A stretch of DNA of 7,472 nucleotides from Pedobacter sp. (GTDB lineage Bacteria > Bacteroidota > Bacteroidia > Sphingobacteriales > Sphingobacteriaceae), in contig SEDG01000240.1 of assembly GCA_004295885.1 (NCBI GenBank), forward strand, positions 1-7,472, given 5' to 3'. The translations under genes were made by a program, and so were the position numbers. The notes under the pieces are model-generated. The model ran no database searches and had not been told where the DNA came from. It saw only the letters and a program-made list of their open reading frames with translations. The first letter of the stretch is position 1. Every line of letters begins with the position of its first letter. Positions 1-5,407 of the stretch are shown here, one piece after another.

Positions 1-20
1 GCATACTAACTTATAATTGT

Positions 21-28
21 TATTTTTG
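21..28 (+). promoter_or_regulatory. -7 promoter element in front of tRNA-Cys
   Basis: TATTTTTG fits the Bacteroidota -7 consensus TAnnTTTG exactly and lies 17 bases before the mature tRNA 5' end, so transcription should start at about 33-36. The -33 element would lie at or beyond the left window edge and cannot be judged. The same ten bases, TATTTTTGCA, recur in front of the ABC-F gene at 6088-6097. Confidence 0.6.
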
Positions 29-45
29 CAACCTTGAATTTAAAA

Positions 46-117
46 GGTCGAGTGGCCGAGAGGCTTAGGCTCAGCTCTGCAAAAGCTGCTACAGCGGTTC
101 GAATCCGCTCTCGACCT
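46..117 (+). tRNA. tRNA-Cys (anticodon GCA)
   Basis: A complete cloverleaf can be drawn. The acceptor stem is GGTCGAG (46-52) with CTCGACC (110-116). The D stem is GCC (55-57) with GGC (68-70). The anticodon stem is CAGCT (72-76) with AGCTG (84-88), enclosing the loop CTGCAAA with anticodon GCA at 79-81. The T stem is AGCGG (93-97) with CCGCT (105-109), enclosing TTCGAAT. The discriminator base is T117, the U73 expected for tRNA-Cys. The 3' CCA is not encoded (TCA follows), so it must be added after transcription. It reads cysteine UGC/UGU codons. The small gene at 156 follows after 38 bases with no promoter in between, so the two are probably cotranscribed. Confidence 0.97.
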
Positions 118-155
118 CAGATTAAAAATAATTAAAAGAAATAAAGCTTATTATC

Positions 156-335
156 ATGGCAGTAACAAGATTAAAAAGAAAAGATAGATACAATAAAAAT
201 GTTTCTCGTTTAGAAGTTAAAACTTTAAAGTTAGCTACTAACTTAGAATTGGGAAGCCGTTCTAAACAATCTAAAACAGACCAATTGGCTAAAAACAATG
301 CAATTTTAGCTCAATTAGTTGCAGCTAACGGATAG
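156..335 (+). CDS. Small basic conserved-type protein, 59 aa, function unknown
   Basis: The reading frame runs from ATG 156 to TAG 335. The protein begins MAVTRLKRKDRYNKN and ends ILAQLVAANG. It carries 13 Lys/Arg against 4 Asp/Glu (net about +9), with the basic residues concentrated in the first 46 positions and a hydrophobic, Ala/Leu-rich tail. There are no Cys residues, signal peptide or membrane segment. From memory it resembles short uncharacterised proteins found in Sphingobacteriaceae, but I cannot name a family. Such charge suggests nucleic-acid or ribosome contact, which is inference only. Coding is supported by codon choice like the neighbours, by the position 38 bases behind tRNA-Cys, and by a strong terminator 25 bases after the stop. 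The leader is A-rich without a Shine-Dalgarno site, as is usual in Bacteroidota. Confidence 0.8.
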   Translation: MAVTRLKRKDRYNKNVSRLEVKTLKLATNLELGSRSKQSKTDQLAKNNAILAQLVAANG

Positions 336-359
336 TTAGATTTTTTCTTTAAAAGATTT

Positions 360-395
360 AAAAGCATCTCAGATTTATTTTTGGGATGCTTTTTT
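360..395 (+). terminator. Intrinsic terminator after the tRNA/small-protein unit
   Basis: AAAAGCATCTC (360-370) pairs with GGGATGCTTTT (383-393) through one T-G wobble, giving an 11-bp stem with a 12-base loop, and the 3' arm runs into a T tract to 395. It lies 25 bases behind the TAG of the small gene and should end transcripts of the tRNA-Cys/small-protein unit. Confidence 0.88.
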
Positions 396-417
396 GTGCT
401 TTAGGGTTTTTTATTTT

Positions 418-457
418 GTTCACTGGTGTCATTAGTTCATTGGTTCATTTGGTAATG
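418..457. repeat. Degenerate short tandem repeat (GTTCATTG-like)
   Basis: The units GTTCACTG, GTGTCATTA, GTTCATTG and GTTCATTT follow one another, giving about four copies of an 8-9 base unit, and a related GGTAATG follows. Similar low-complexity stretches are common between genes in Pedobacter-like genomes (from memory). The rest of the 396-562 gap shows no gene. Confidence 0.45.
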
Positions 458-562
458 TAGGAATAGCCAAATCTTTAGTTCATTTTTATGTCTAACTCTT
501 CTTTGATATATTAGCTCCAAATCAACTTTATTTTAATCATTAATCTTGAATATTCTTCATAA

Positions 563-1120
563 ATGGAACCTCAATTTTTCGAAAATCCATCGCTGTTTAG
601 AAAATGGTTAGCAAAGAATCATCAGACTGAAAAGGAATTACTAGTGGGTTTTTATAAAGTTGGAAGCGGGAAACCAAGTATGTCATGGTCTGAATCTGTG
701 GACGAAGCCCTTTGTTTTGGTTGGATTGACGGAATTAGGAAATCTATTGATGATAAAAGCTATACCATCCGTTTTACACCCAGAAAACAAACAAGTATTT
801 GGAGTGCGGTGAACATTAAAAAAATGGAGGAGTTGACTGGAAAAGGATTAATGCAGCCAGCAGGTTTAGCCGCATTTAAGCACAGAAAAGAAGAGAAATC
901 CAGAATTTACATCCACGAAAACGAAGCTAAAAAACTAAGTTCAGCATTTGCGAAAAAGTTTAAAGCAAATAAAAAGGCGTGGGATTTTTTCACTACTCAA
1001 GCTCCATCCTACCAGAAATTGATAATTGGGTGGATAATGGGTGCCAAACAAGAAGCCACACAACTTTCGCGACTAGAAAAAGCAATTGCTGAAAGTGAGC
1101 TTCAAAAACGAATGAGATAA
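563..1120 (+). CDS. YdeI/OmpD-associated family protein
   Basis: This 185-residue protein belongs to the YdeI/OmdA (bacteriocin-protection-like) family. Residues 42-57 carry the family hallmark, a Trp followed by the EALCFGWIDG-type segment (ALCFGWIDG at 49-57). The FTPRK-x2-SIWS motif lies at 71-81 and GLMxPAG at 95-101. The C-terminal part (about 130-185) is a Lys-rich helical OmdA-type region with a conserved Trp pair. There is no signal peptide, so it is cytoplasmic. The family is linked to resistance to peptides and other stress in some bacteria, but no biochemical activity is established. The ATG at 563 directly precedes the usual MEPxFF-type start. A weak -7-like TAATCTTG lies at 541-548. 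The AHSA1-type gene follows after 64 bases on the same strand. Family sure, role uncertain. Confidence 0.9.
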   Translation: MEPQFFENPSLFRKWLAKNHQTEKELLVGFYKVGSGKPSMSWSESVDEALCFGWIDGIRKSIDDKSYTIRFTPRKQTSIWSAVNIKKMEELTGKGLMQPAGLAAFKHRKEEKSRIYIHENEAKKLSSAFAKKFKANKKAWDFFTTQAPSYQKLIIGWIMGAKQEATQLSRLEKAIAESELQKRMR

Positions 1121-1184
1121 TTTGATTCGCACCAAACAATTCTAAGCATTTTGCACTTTAAATTAGGTAATCTAAATCATTATT

Positions 1185-1622
1185 ATGAAATCAGAAAATG
1201 TTATAGTAGAAAGAACATACAACGCTCCTATTGATAAAGTTTGGAGCGCCATCACAAATGTTGAGGAAATGAAAAATTGGTATTTCCAATTAGAAGATTT
1301 TAAACCTAAAGTTGGTTTTAAGTTCGATTTTATTGGCGGACCAGAAGACGGCATACAATATCTCCACCTATGTGAGATTACAGAGGTTGTAGAAGGAAGA
1401 AAAATAACTTACAGTTGGCATTATGACAATTATCCAGGCAATTCATTTGTTACATGGGAATTGTTTGACAAAGGCGAACAAACGTTATTACAACTTACAC
1501 ATATAGGTTTAGATACATTAGCAGAGGGTGGCCCTGATTTTGCAAAAGCTAACTTCTTAGCAGGTTGGACTTATTTTGTGCATACTGCTCTTAAAGGATA
1601 TTTGGAACCTGAAGAGGCTTAA
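1185..1622 (+). CDS. SRPBCC (AHSA1-type) domain protein
   Basis: This 145-residue protein is a single START-like/SRPBCC domain of the AHSA1 (Hsp90 ATPase activator C-terminal-like) group. The N-terminal strand and helix carry the typical pattern VERTYNAPIDKVWSAIT with Trp20, followed by Trp32. Gly44 and the GG turn at 51-52 are usual positions. Central strands end in a WELF segment at 91-94. The long C-terminal helix starts around GWTYF at 127-131. These domains form a deep hydrophobic ligand cavity. Bacterial stand-alone members are mostly uncharacterised and should not be assumed to act on Hsp90. It follows the YdeI-like gene on the same strand, and such small folds often travel together, sometimes with an ArsR regulator, which is absent here. 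Confidence 0.9.
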   Translation: MKSENVIVERTYNAPIDKVWSAITNVEEMKNWYFQLEDFKPKVGFKFDFIGGPEDGIQYLHLCEITEVVEGRKITYSWHYDNYPGNSFVTWELFDKGEQTLLQLTHIGLDTLAEGGPDFAKANFLAGWTYFVHTALKGYLEPEEA

Positions 1623-1663
1623 CATAAACTATGGAGCGTGTTCTATTTGATGGATGATTTGGG

Positions 1664-1790
1664 CTTCTTCATTCGCTCGCAGGAGGGAATCGTAATGCGG
1701 CATGATGGAGAGAAGAATTAATAAATAACATTACAGTCGCATTACGATGCCCTCCCGATAGTTATCGGGACAAGCTGAGCATGACGAACG
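1664..1790. repeat. REP-like intergenic inverted repeat
   Basis: GGAGGGAATCGTAATGCGGC (1682-1701) pairs with GTCGCATTACGATGCCCTCC (1736-1755), a 20-bp stem with one A-G mismatch, one G-T wobble and a 34-base loop. It is followed at once by a second compact hairpin, CCCGATA-GT-TATCGGG (1754-1769), which shares its first two bases, and by a GAGCATGACG tail to about 1790. The local GC content is higher than that of the flanks. The reverse strand (CGTCATGCTCAGC, CCCGATAACTATCGGG) has the wording of dispersed intergenic repeats that I remember from Pedobacter-like genomes. The outer borders are estimates. No gene is seen in the gap 1623-1887. Confidence 0.65.
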
Positions 1791-1862
1791 TAAAGGGAAA
1801 ATGGGTCAGCAAAATGATATCACGACCAGTCATATGCCTTTTTAGTTTGATGCTTATCTTTT

Positions 1863-1870
1863 TATATTTG
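1863..1870 (+). promoter_or_regulatory. Possible -7 element of the three-gene operon
   Basis: TATATTTG matches TAnnTTTG exactly and lies 17 bases before the ATG at 1888, giving a predicted start site near 1876. The expected -33 position (about 1839-1843) shows only TTTTT, and the TTTG at 1845-1848 is too close, so the match is half complete. Confidence 0.45.
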
Positions 1871-1887
1871 ATAACAAGTAGCTAACA

Positions 1888-2271
1888 ATGGATTTAAAGG
1901 ACAAAAACATTATAAAAGGGGAAATAGCTGATTATTATTTGGAAGATGGGGTTTTAGTTTCGCTTTCTAAAAATCCTAAGCGAACTGTTGATAGCATTAA
2001 AAAGAATGTGGCTTTGGTTCAGGAAATTACTAACAACAAGCCTATACCTTTGCTAATTTATCTTTCAAATTCTCCAGTTCCAGATAAGGAAACAAGAGAA
2101 TTTTCTACAACTCAATTACCCATTATTTATACTGCCATGGCGATGGTTTCTAAACCAGGCTTATCAAAATTTATAATGAATATTTTGTTCAGCTTAAAAA
2201 AGCCACCTATACCTATGAAGAGTTTTACAGACGACAAAAAAGCAAAAGAATGGCTTAAACAATATTTGTAA
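1888..2271 (+). CDS. STAS/SEC14-like protein (DUF7793-type)
   Basis: This 127-residue soluble protein looks like the small Bacteroidota proteins annotated as STAS/SEC14 domain or DUF7793. An early strand carries the YYLEDGVLVSL pattern (16-26). A central strand KPIPLLIYL (51-59) precedes a polar loop. A helix with small residues follows (about 79-101), then a closing KPPIPMKSFTDD segment (105-116) and a final helix EWLKQYL. The function of this group is unknown. The fold suggests a binding or regulatory role rather than an enzyme, which is inference. It heads a tight three-gene series, with 10 bases to the DUF1801 gene. ATG 1888 is chosen because it opens the frame and sits just behind a TAnnTTTG box. 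Confidence 0.75.
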   Translation: MDLKDKNIIKGEIADYYLEDGVLVSLSKNPKRTVDSIKKNVALVQEITNNKPIPLLIYLSNSPVPDKETREFSTTQLPIIYTAMAMVSKPGLSKFIMNILFSLKKPPIPMKSFTDDKKAKEWLKQYL

Positions 2272-2281
2272 ATTATTGAAT

Positions 2282-2647
2282 ATGGAAACAACCAAAATAA
2301 CAACCATTGATGAATATATAGCTGGTTTTCCACCTCAAACAAAAGAGTACTTAAACCAAATTAGAGAAGCTATACACCATGCGGCACCTGAAGCTGAAGA
2401 ATCTATTAGCTATGCAATGCCTGCCTTTAAATTAAAAGGTAATCCCTTGGTTTATTTTGCTGGCTACAAAGGTCACATTGGTTTTTATGCGACACCAACT
2501 GGTCATAAAGCATTCGAAAAAGATTTGTCTATTTACAAGCAAGGCAAAGGCTCTGTTCAATTTCCATTAGATAAACCAATGCCTTTAGATTTAATAGCGA
2601 GAATTACAAAATTTAGAGCGGAAGAAATACTGAAAAAACTGAAATAA
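2282..2647 (+). CDS. DUF1801 family protein (YdhG/Fra-like)
   Basis: The protein has 121 residues from ATG 2282. A TTG six bases upstream (2276) would add two residues and is less likely. DUF1801 marks are clear: YIAGFP (12-17), the helix and turn PEAEESISYAMPAF (36-49), FAGYKGHIGFY (59-69) and the KGSVQFPLDKPMP segment (89-101), ending in a Lys-rich helix. The family includes B. subtilis YdhG and Fra. Fra was described as a frataxin-like iron chaperone, but most members, including this one, have no tested function and an iron role should not be assumed. It is cytoplasmic. The stop is separated by one base from the acetyltransferase ATG, so translational coupling is likely. Confidence 0.92.
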   Translation: METTKITTIDEYIAGFPPQTKEYLNQIREAIHHAAPEAEESISYAMPAFKLKGNPLVYFAGYKGHIGFYATPTGHKAFEKDLSIYKQGKGSVQFPLDKPMPLDLIARITKFRAEEILKKLK

Positions 2648-2648
2648 A

Positions 2649-3050
2649 ATGATGGAAATTAGCTATAAGACGGACATTTTACCTGCTACTGCTCAAATAA
2701 TAGAGTTGTACGAAGCTTCCGGTTTACCAAGACCAACTCACGATACACAAAGAATAGCAGCAATGTATAAAAATTCTGACCTTATTGTTACGGCTTGGGA
2801 TGGTGAAAATTTAGTTGGCGTTTCCAGAACCATTACCGATTGGGTATGGTCTAGTTACTTGGCAGACTTAGCGGTAAATCCCAATTACAAAAAGTCTGGA
2901 ATTGGTAAAAAATTAATCGAAATCACTAGGGAAAAGATTGGAAAACAATCGATGGTTTTATTGCTTTCTGTTCCAACTGCGATGGAATATTACCCTAAAG
3001 TGGGTTTTAAAAAAGAAGACAGGGGATTTCTAATTGAAAGAAGTAAATAA
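2649..3050 (+). CDS. GNAT family N-acetyltransferase
   Basis: This 133-residue protein is a single GNAT domain that would transfer an acetyl group from acetyl-CoA to an amine; the substrate is unknown. Strand 4 and motif A read LADLAVNPNYKKSGIGKKL (71-89), with the pyrophosphate-binding K-x-S-G-I-G loop at 82-86 in the place of the usual R/Q-x-x-G-x-G/A. The C-terminal YYPKVGF (114-120) is the typical GNAT tyrosine segment. The length is that of compact stand-alone members. Two adjacent ATG codons (2649, 2652) could start translation. The first lies one base behind the DUF1801 stop, making this the third gene of the 1888-3050 operon. No hairpin terminator is seen after it. Confidence 0.93.
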   Translation: MMEISYKTDILPATAQIIELYEASGLPRPTHDTQRIAAMYKNSDLIVTAWDGENLVGVSRTITDWVWSSYLADLAVNPNYKKSGIGKKLIEITREKIGKQSMVLLLSVPTAMEYYPKVGFKKEDRGFLIERSK

Positions 3051-3081
3051 CTGAGAATATTTTTTTGGAAAGCTGAGAATA
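3051..3081. repeat. 9-bp direct repeat CTGAGAATA
   Basis: CTGAGAATA occurs at 3051-3059 and again at 3073-3081, 22 bases apart, around a T-rich stretch directly behind the acetyltransferase stop. It may be a small duplication and no function is evident. Confidence 0.4.
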
Positions 3082-3124
3082 ATCGTTTGATATATTAAAT
3101 TAGGCAAAAATTAATTCATCTCTA

Positions 3125-3721
3125 ATTATTGTTTACGGAACCTCAACTACTAAAATTGGAACAGAAACTATAGCCGACAAATGCTTAAACTGCGGCAACC
3201 AATTTACTATACAATTAACTGTTTTTCAACGGTATGTACACCTTTTTTGGATACCATTTCTTCCCGCTGGAAAAATTGGTGTTACACAATGTACACATTG
3301 CCATGAGGTCTTGCAACAAAGTAATTTCACCTATAGCATATCCGAAACTTACAAGACGGCTAAGTCAAATTCGAAAACGCCAATTTGGATTTTTTCTGGT
3401 GTACTAGTTGTAGCAGTTATTATTGCTGGTGGTTTTATCTATAATAAGCAAGATGAAGCAAAAAATGCAAAAATCATTTTATCTCCACGAAAGAATGATG
3501 TTTATGAAGTTAAACTAGCCAACGACAGTTACACACTTTATAAAGTTGATAGGGTTGTTGGAGATAGCGTGTTTTTAATGCCTAATAAATTCGAGACCAA
3601 TCAAATAAGTGGATTATCTGATTTAGAGGGAAAAGGCTACAGTGAAGTGCTAATACCTTTAGTTAAAAACGACTTGAAAATAATGTTTGAAAAAGGCGAA
3701 ATAGTAGATATCAACAGGTAG
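3125..3721 (+). CDS. Zinc-ribbon protein with one transmembrane segment, non-canonical start
   Basis: The frame is open from 3104 to TAG 3721. Read from ATT 3125 it gives 198 residues beginning IIVYGTSTTKIG. Cys20-x2-Cys23 and Cys56-x2-Cys59 form a zinc ribbon. Between them lies a VFQRYVHLFWIPFLPAGK segment typical of Bacteroidota zinc-ribbon proteins. A membrane helix follows at about 87-106, then a polar domain of some 90 residues, probably on the far side of the membrane. Similar proteins, as I recall them, start M-I-I-V-Y-G. Here no ATG, GTG, CTG or TTG occurs in frame before TTG 3311, which would remove the whole ribbon and leave 136 residues. ATT 3125 or 3128, both one base from ATG, are the best start guesses. 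A mutated start or a sequence error is possible. Function unknown. Confidence 0.75.
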   Translation: MIVYGTSTTKIGTETIADKCLNCGNQFTIQLTVFQRYVHLFWIPFLPAGKIGVTQCTHCHEVLQQSNFTYSISETYKTAKSNSKTPIWIFSGVLVVAVIIAGGFIYNKQDEAKNAKIILSPRKNDVYEVKLANDSYTLYKVDRVVGDSVFLMPNKFETNQISGLSDLEGKGYSEVLIPLVKNDLKIMFEKGEIVDINR

Positions 3722-3745
3722 CTAAGAAGTTGTAATTTATCCTAA

Positions 3746-4637
3746 TCAGCTAACCAAAGCCTTGCAAATCCTTTTCACTAATCCTGGTCCTTCATAAATA
3801 AAACCTGTGTACAATTGCACTAACGCGGCTCCAGCTTCCATTTTATCTTTCGCATCTTGCGGAGAATGAATACCTCCTACTCCGATAATTGGAAAAGATT
3901 TATTGGATTTTTCTGATAAATATCGAATAACTTCTGTGGAGCGTAGGGTTAATGGTTTTCCACTCAAACCTCCCATTTCGCTTTTCACTTTCTCTGCTGT
4001 GTAAAGTCCGTTTCTATCTATTGTAGTATTAGTTGCAATAACACCAGCTATACCTGTTTCTTGAACAATTTCTACGATATCATCTAATTGCTCATTGGTT
4101 AAATCCGGTGCAATTTTTAAAAGTATTGGTCTAGAAATATCGTTTTTTAGATTGCGTTGTTGTAAAGTATTTAGCAATTCCTTTAATGGTTCTTTTTCTT
4201 GCAAAGCTCTTAGTCCTGGTGTATTTGGCGAACTTACATTTACCACAAAATAATCTACAACATCAAATAAACGGTCAAAACATTTGATATAATCGCTGGT
4301 TGCATCTTCATTTGGGGTGTTTTTATTTTTGCCGATATTACCACCAACCACAATACTGCGTTACCGTACCCACTTCTATAAAACCAAAGCCTAAATTGCT
4401 TAACGCCTCTACGTACTCACCATTTTTATCAAATCCTGCAGCCAAACCAACTGGATTTTTAAATTTAATGCCAAAAACTTCTCTTTCTAAACCCTTAATG
4501 TTAATATCATAACTACCTCTCAGAATCGTTTTGCCCAAAGGAAAATAGTCGTGAAACCATTTTAAACGTTTTACCACAAAGTGATGCACATTTTCTGGGT
4601 CGAACTTAAAGAAAATAGGTTTGATGATGCGGTACAT
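3746..4637 (-). pseudogene. pyrD: Dihydroorotate dehydrogenase (quinone), class 2, disrupted
   Basis: Class 2 PyrD is a membrane-associated FMN enzyme that oxidises dihydroorotate to orotate with quinone in pyrimidine synthesis. The start M at 4637 fits the family (MYRIIKPIFFKFDPENVHHF). The first frame carries NPVGLAAGFDKNG (61-73) and GTVT (90-93), then runs out of frame to a stop at 4338. The second frame resumes at about 4354 with VGGNIGKNKNTP. It retains NVSSPNTPG with the catalytic Ser, the ATNTT pair, VGVGGI and the FMN-phosphate segment YTGFIYEGP. Compared with E. coli PyrD from memory, about 45 residues are missing between GTVT and VGGNIG, including the PQPGN-KPRLFRL and NRMGFNN substrate-binding motifs. 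A simple frameshift therefore cannot explain it: DNA is absent. Total length is 892 bases, not a multiple of three. The product should be inactive unless this is an assembly error. Confidence 0.9.
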
Positions 4638-4655
4638 ATCGCGAAGATACTTAAG

Positions 4656-4775
4656 AAGATGGAAAATGTAAAGAATTAATGGAAGATGTAAGAGGTAAAA
4701 TGGAAAATGTTCTAAAGCCAATACGATTTAGGTCTGTTTATAATCCATTTTCCATCTTACATTTACCATTTTACA
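4656..4775. repeat. Low-complexity inverted repeats between pyrD and the oxidoreductase
   Basis: AAGATGGAAAATG (4656-4668) is matched by its exact complement CATTTTCCATCTT at 4746-4758. A second pair, TAAAATGGAAAATG at about 4696-4709 against CATTTACCATTTTA at 4760-4773, differs at one base. The A/G-rich unit ATGGAARATGTAARR appears about three times on the left arm. It fills most of the 142-base gap between the PyrD start and the oxidoreductase stop. As RNA it could fold into a long AT-rich hairpin. Confidence 0.6.
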
Positions 4776-4779
4776 TTTC

Positions 4780-5297
4780 TTAATACGCCGCTGTAAACTG
4801 CTCTTGGTGATGTGCGTTATTTTCTAGTTCATCTGCAATTACAATGGCTAAATCTTCTACAGATAAAATAGAACGACCTTCTTCATTAAATACTGGACTT
4901 GTTTTACCCAAACGATATTTGCCTGTGCGGCCAATTGTAATGCCTGGGTGCATTTCTATTGCTGGACTAAAAAACAACCAATCTAATTCAGTTTCTTGTT
5001 TAAGTGTATTAAAATAATCCCTCACCGCAGATGCTCCTGGGTAAATTTCTGCTGGAAATTGTTTGGATTTGTCCAACCAGCATTAAAAGCACTAACAACA
5101 GCATCAGCACCTTTTAATGCCGCAGCCAATTGTTCCTTATTTAAAACATCTACTGATAACTTGGTCACTTTTTCATCATTGGTTTCAATTTTATCAATGT
5201 TACGGGAAATGGCAATTACTTCATTTCCGCGACTTAATAATTCATTTAAAATGGCTGTTCCCACAAATCCTGTGGCGCCTAAGATTGCTATTTTCAT
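4780..5297 (-). pseudogene. NAD(P)-binding oxidoreductase (YwnB/NmrA-like), disrupted
   Basis: The start at 5297 gives MKIAILGATGFVG, whose GATGFVG (7-13) is the dinucleotide-binding loop of an atypical short-chain/NAD(P)H-binding (PF13460-type) Rossmann protein; Arg32 could contact NADPH. The first frame continues to the family motif FNAGWTNPN (71-79) and stops after 91 residues. The second frame, in frame from about 5076, holds the C-terminal half: QFPAEIYPGASAVRDY, ETELDWLFFSPAIEMHPG and NEEGRSILSVEDLA. Family members, from memory, are about 210 residues. Here only 518 bases remain, so about 40 codons (the strand with the VVGGAGS-type segment) are lost and the frame is shifted. It lies downstream of the Rrf2 regulator on the same strand, the arrangement of ywnA/ywnB, and behind a copy of its probable operator. 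Confidence 0.88.
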
Positions 5298-5311
5298 TTT
5301 TTTAAGTATTG

Positions 5312-5350
5312 TGATAAGCGTATTGTGCAATGAGACAATCTCACTTATCA
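5312..5350 (-). other. Nested inverted repeat in the oxidoreductase leader
   Basis: TGATAAG (5312-5318) pairs with CTTATCA (5344-5350). Inside it, TGAGA (5331-5335) pairs with TCTCA (5339-5343) around a 3-base loop, stacked directly on the outer stem, with a 12-base bulge on the other side. The 8-mer GTATTGTG also occurs twice (5306-5313, 5320-5327). The structure lies 15-53 bases before the oxidoreductase ATG, so it could fold in the mRNA leader. It has no poly-U tail and is not a typical terminator. Confidence 0.45.
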
Positions 5351-5371
5351 AGGTTTAATATATATGTTAAT

Positions 5372-5390
5372 TGTAACTAATTTTGTTACA
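5372..5390. promoter_or_regulatory. Probable Rrf2 operator, oxidoreductase side
   Basis: TGTAAC-N7-GTTACA is a perfect 6-bp inverted repeat with a 7-base spacer in the gap between the regulator stop and the oxidoreductase start. It matches the palindrome at 5820-5838 in 16 of 19 positions. Two of the three differences are on symmetric positions and keep the symmetry. It lies 75-93 bases before the oxidoreductase ATG. Confidence 0.72.
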
Positions 5391-5407
5391 GTTTAGTCTA
5401 AAAAATT

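Noticed and set aside
1172..1354. Minus-strand reading frame of 60 codons
   Set aside because: It lies opposite the SRPBCC gene, which has clear family motifs; the antisense protein has no recognisable features.
2127..2342. Minus-strand reading frame of 71 codons
   Set aside because: It covers the junction of two well-supported plus-strand genes and has no family resemblance.
3722..3745. Terminator between the converging zinc-ribbon and pyrD genes
   Set aside because: The 24 bases hold no inverted repeat with a T tract, so none is annotated.
4300..4512. Plus-strand reading frame of 70 codons
   Set aside because: It is antisense to the pyrD halves, with no start context or family features.
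4638..4721. N-terminal extension of PyrD beginning MALEHFPFYLL
   Set aside because: These 28 residues are the translation of the low-complexity repeat; the family start is at 4637 (MYRIIKPIFF).
4714..4736. Possible pyrD promoter with CCTAAATCGTATTGGC on the minus strand
   Set aside because: It resembles the CCTAAAAAATCGTATTTTTGC context before the ABC-F gene but lacks the TAnnTTTG box and a -33 TTG, so it cannot be claimed as a promoter.
5298..5351. N-terminal extension of the oxidoreductase beginning MISEIVSL
   Set aside because: The Rossmann start MKIAILGATG at 5297 is the family start; the upstream part is the leader with the hairpin.
4996..5358. Plus-strand reading frames across the oxidoreductase region
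   Set aside because: They are antisense to a recognisable, though broken, NAD(P)-binding gene and encode nothing familiar.
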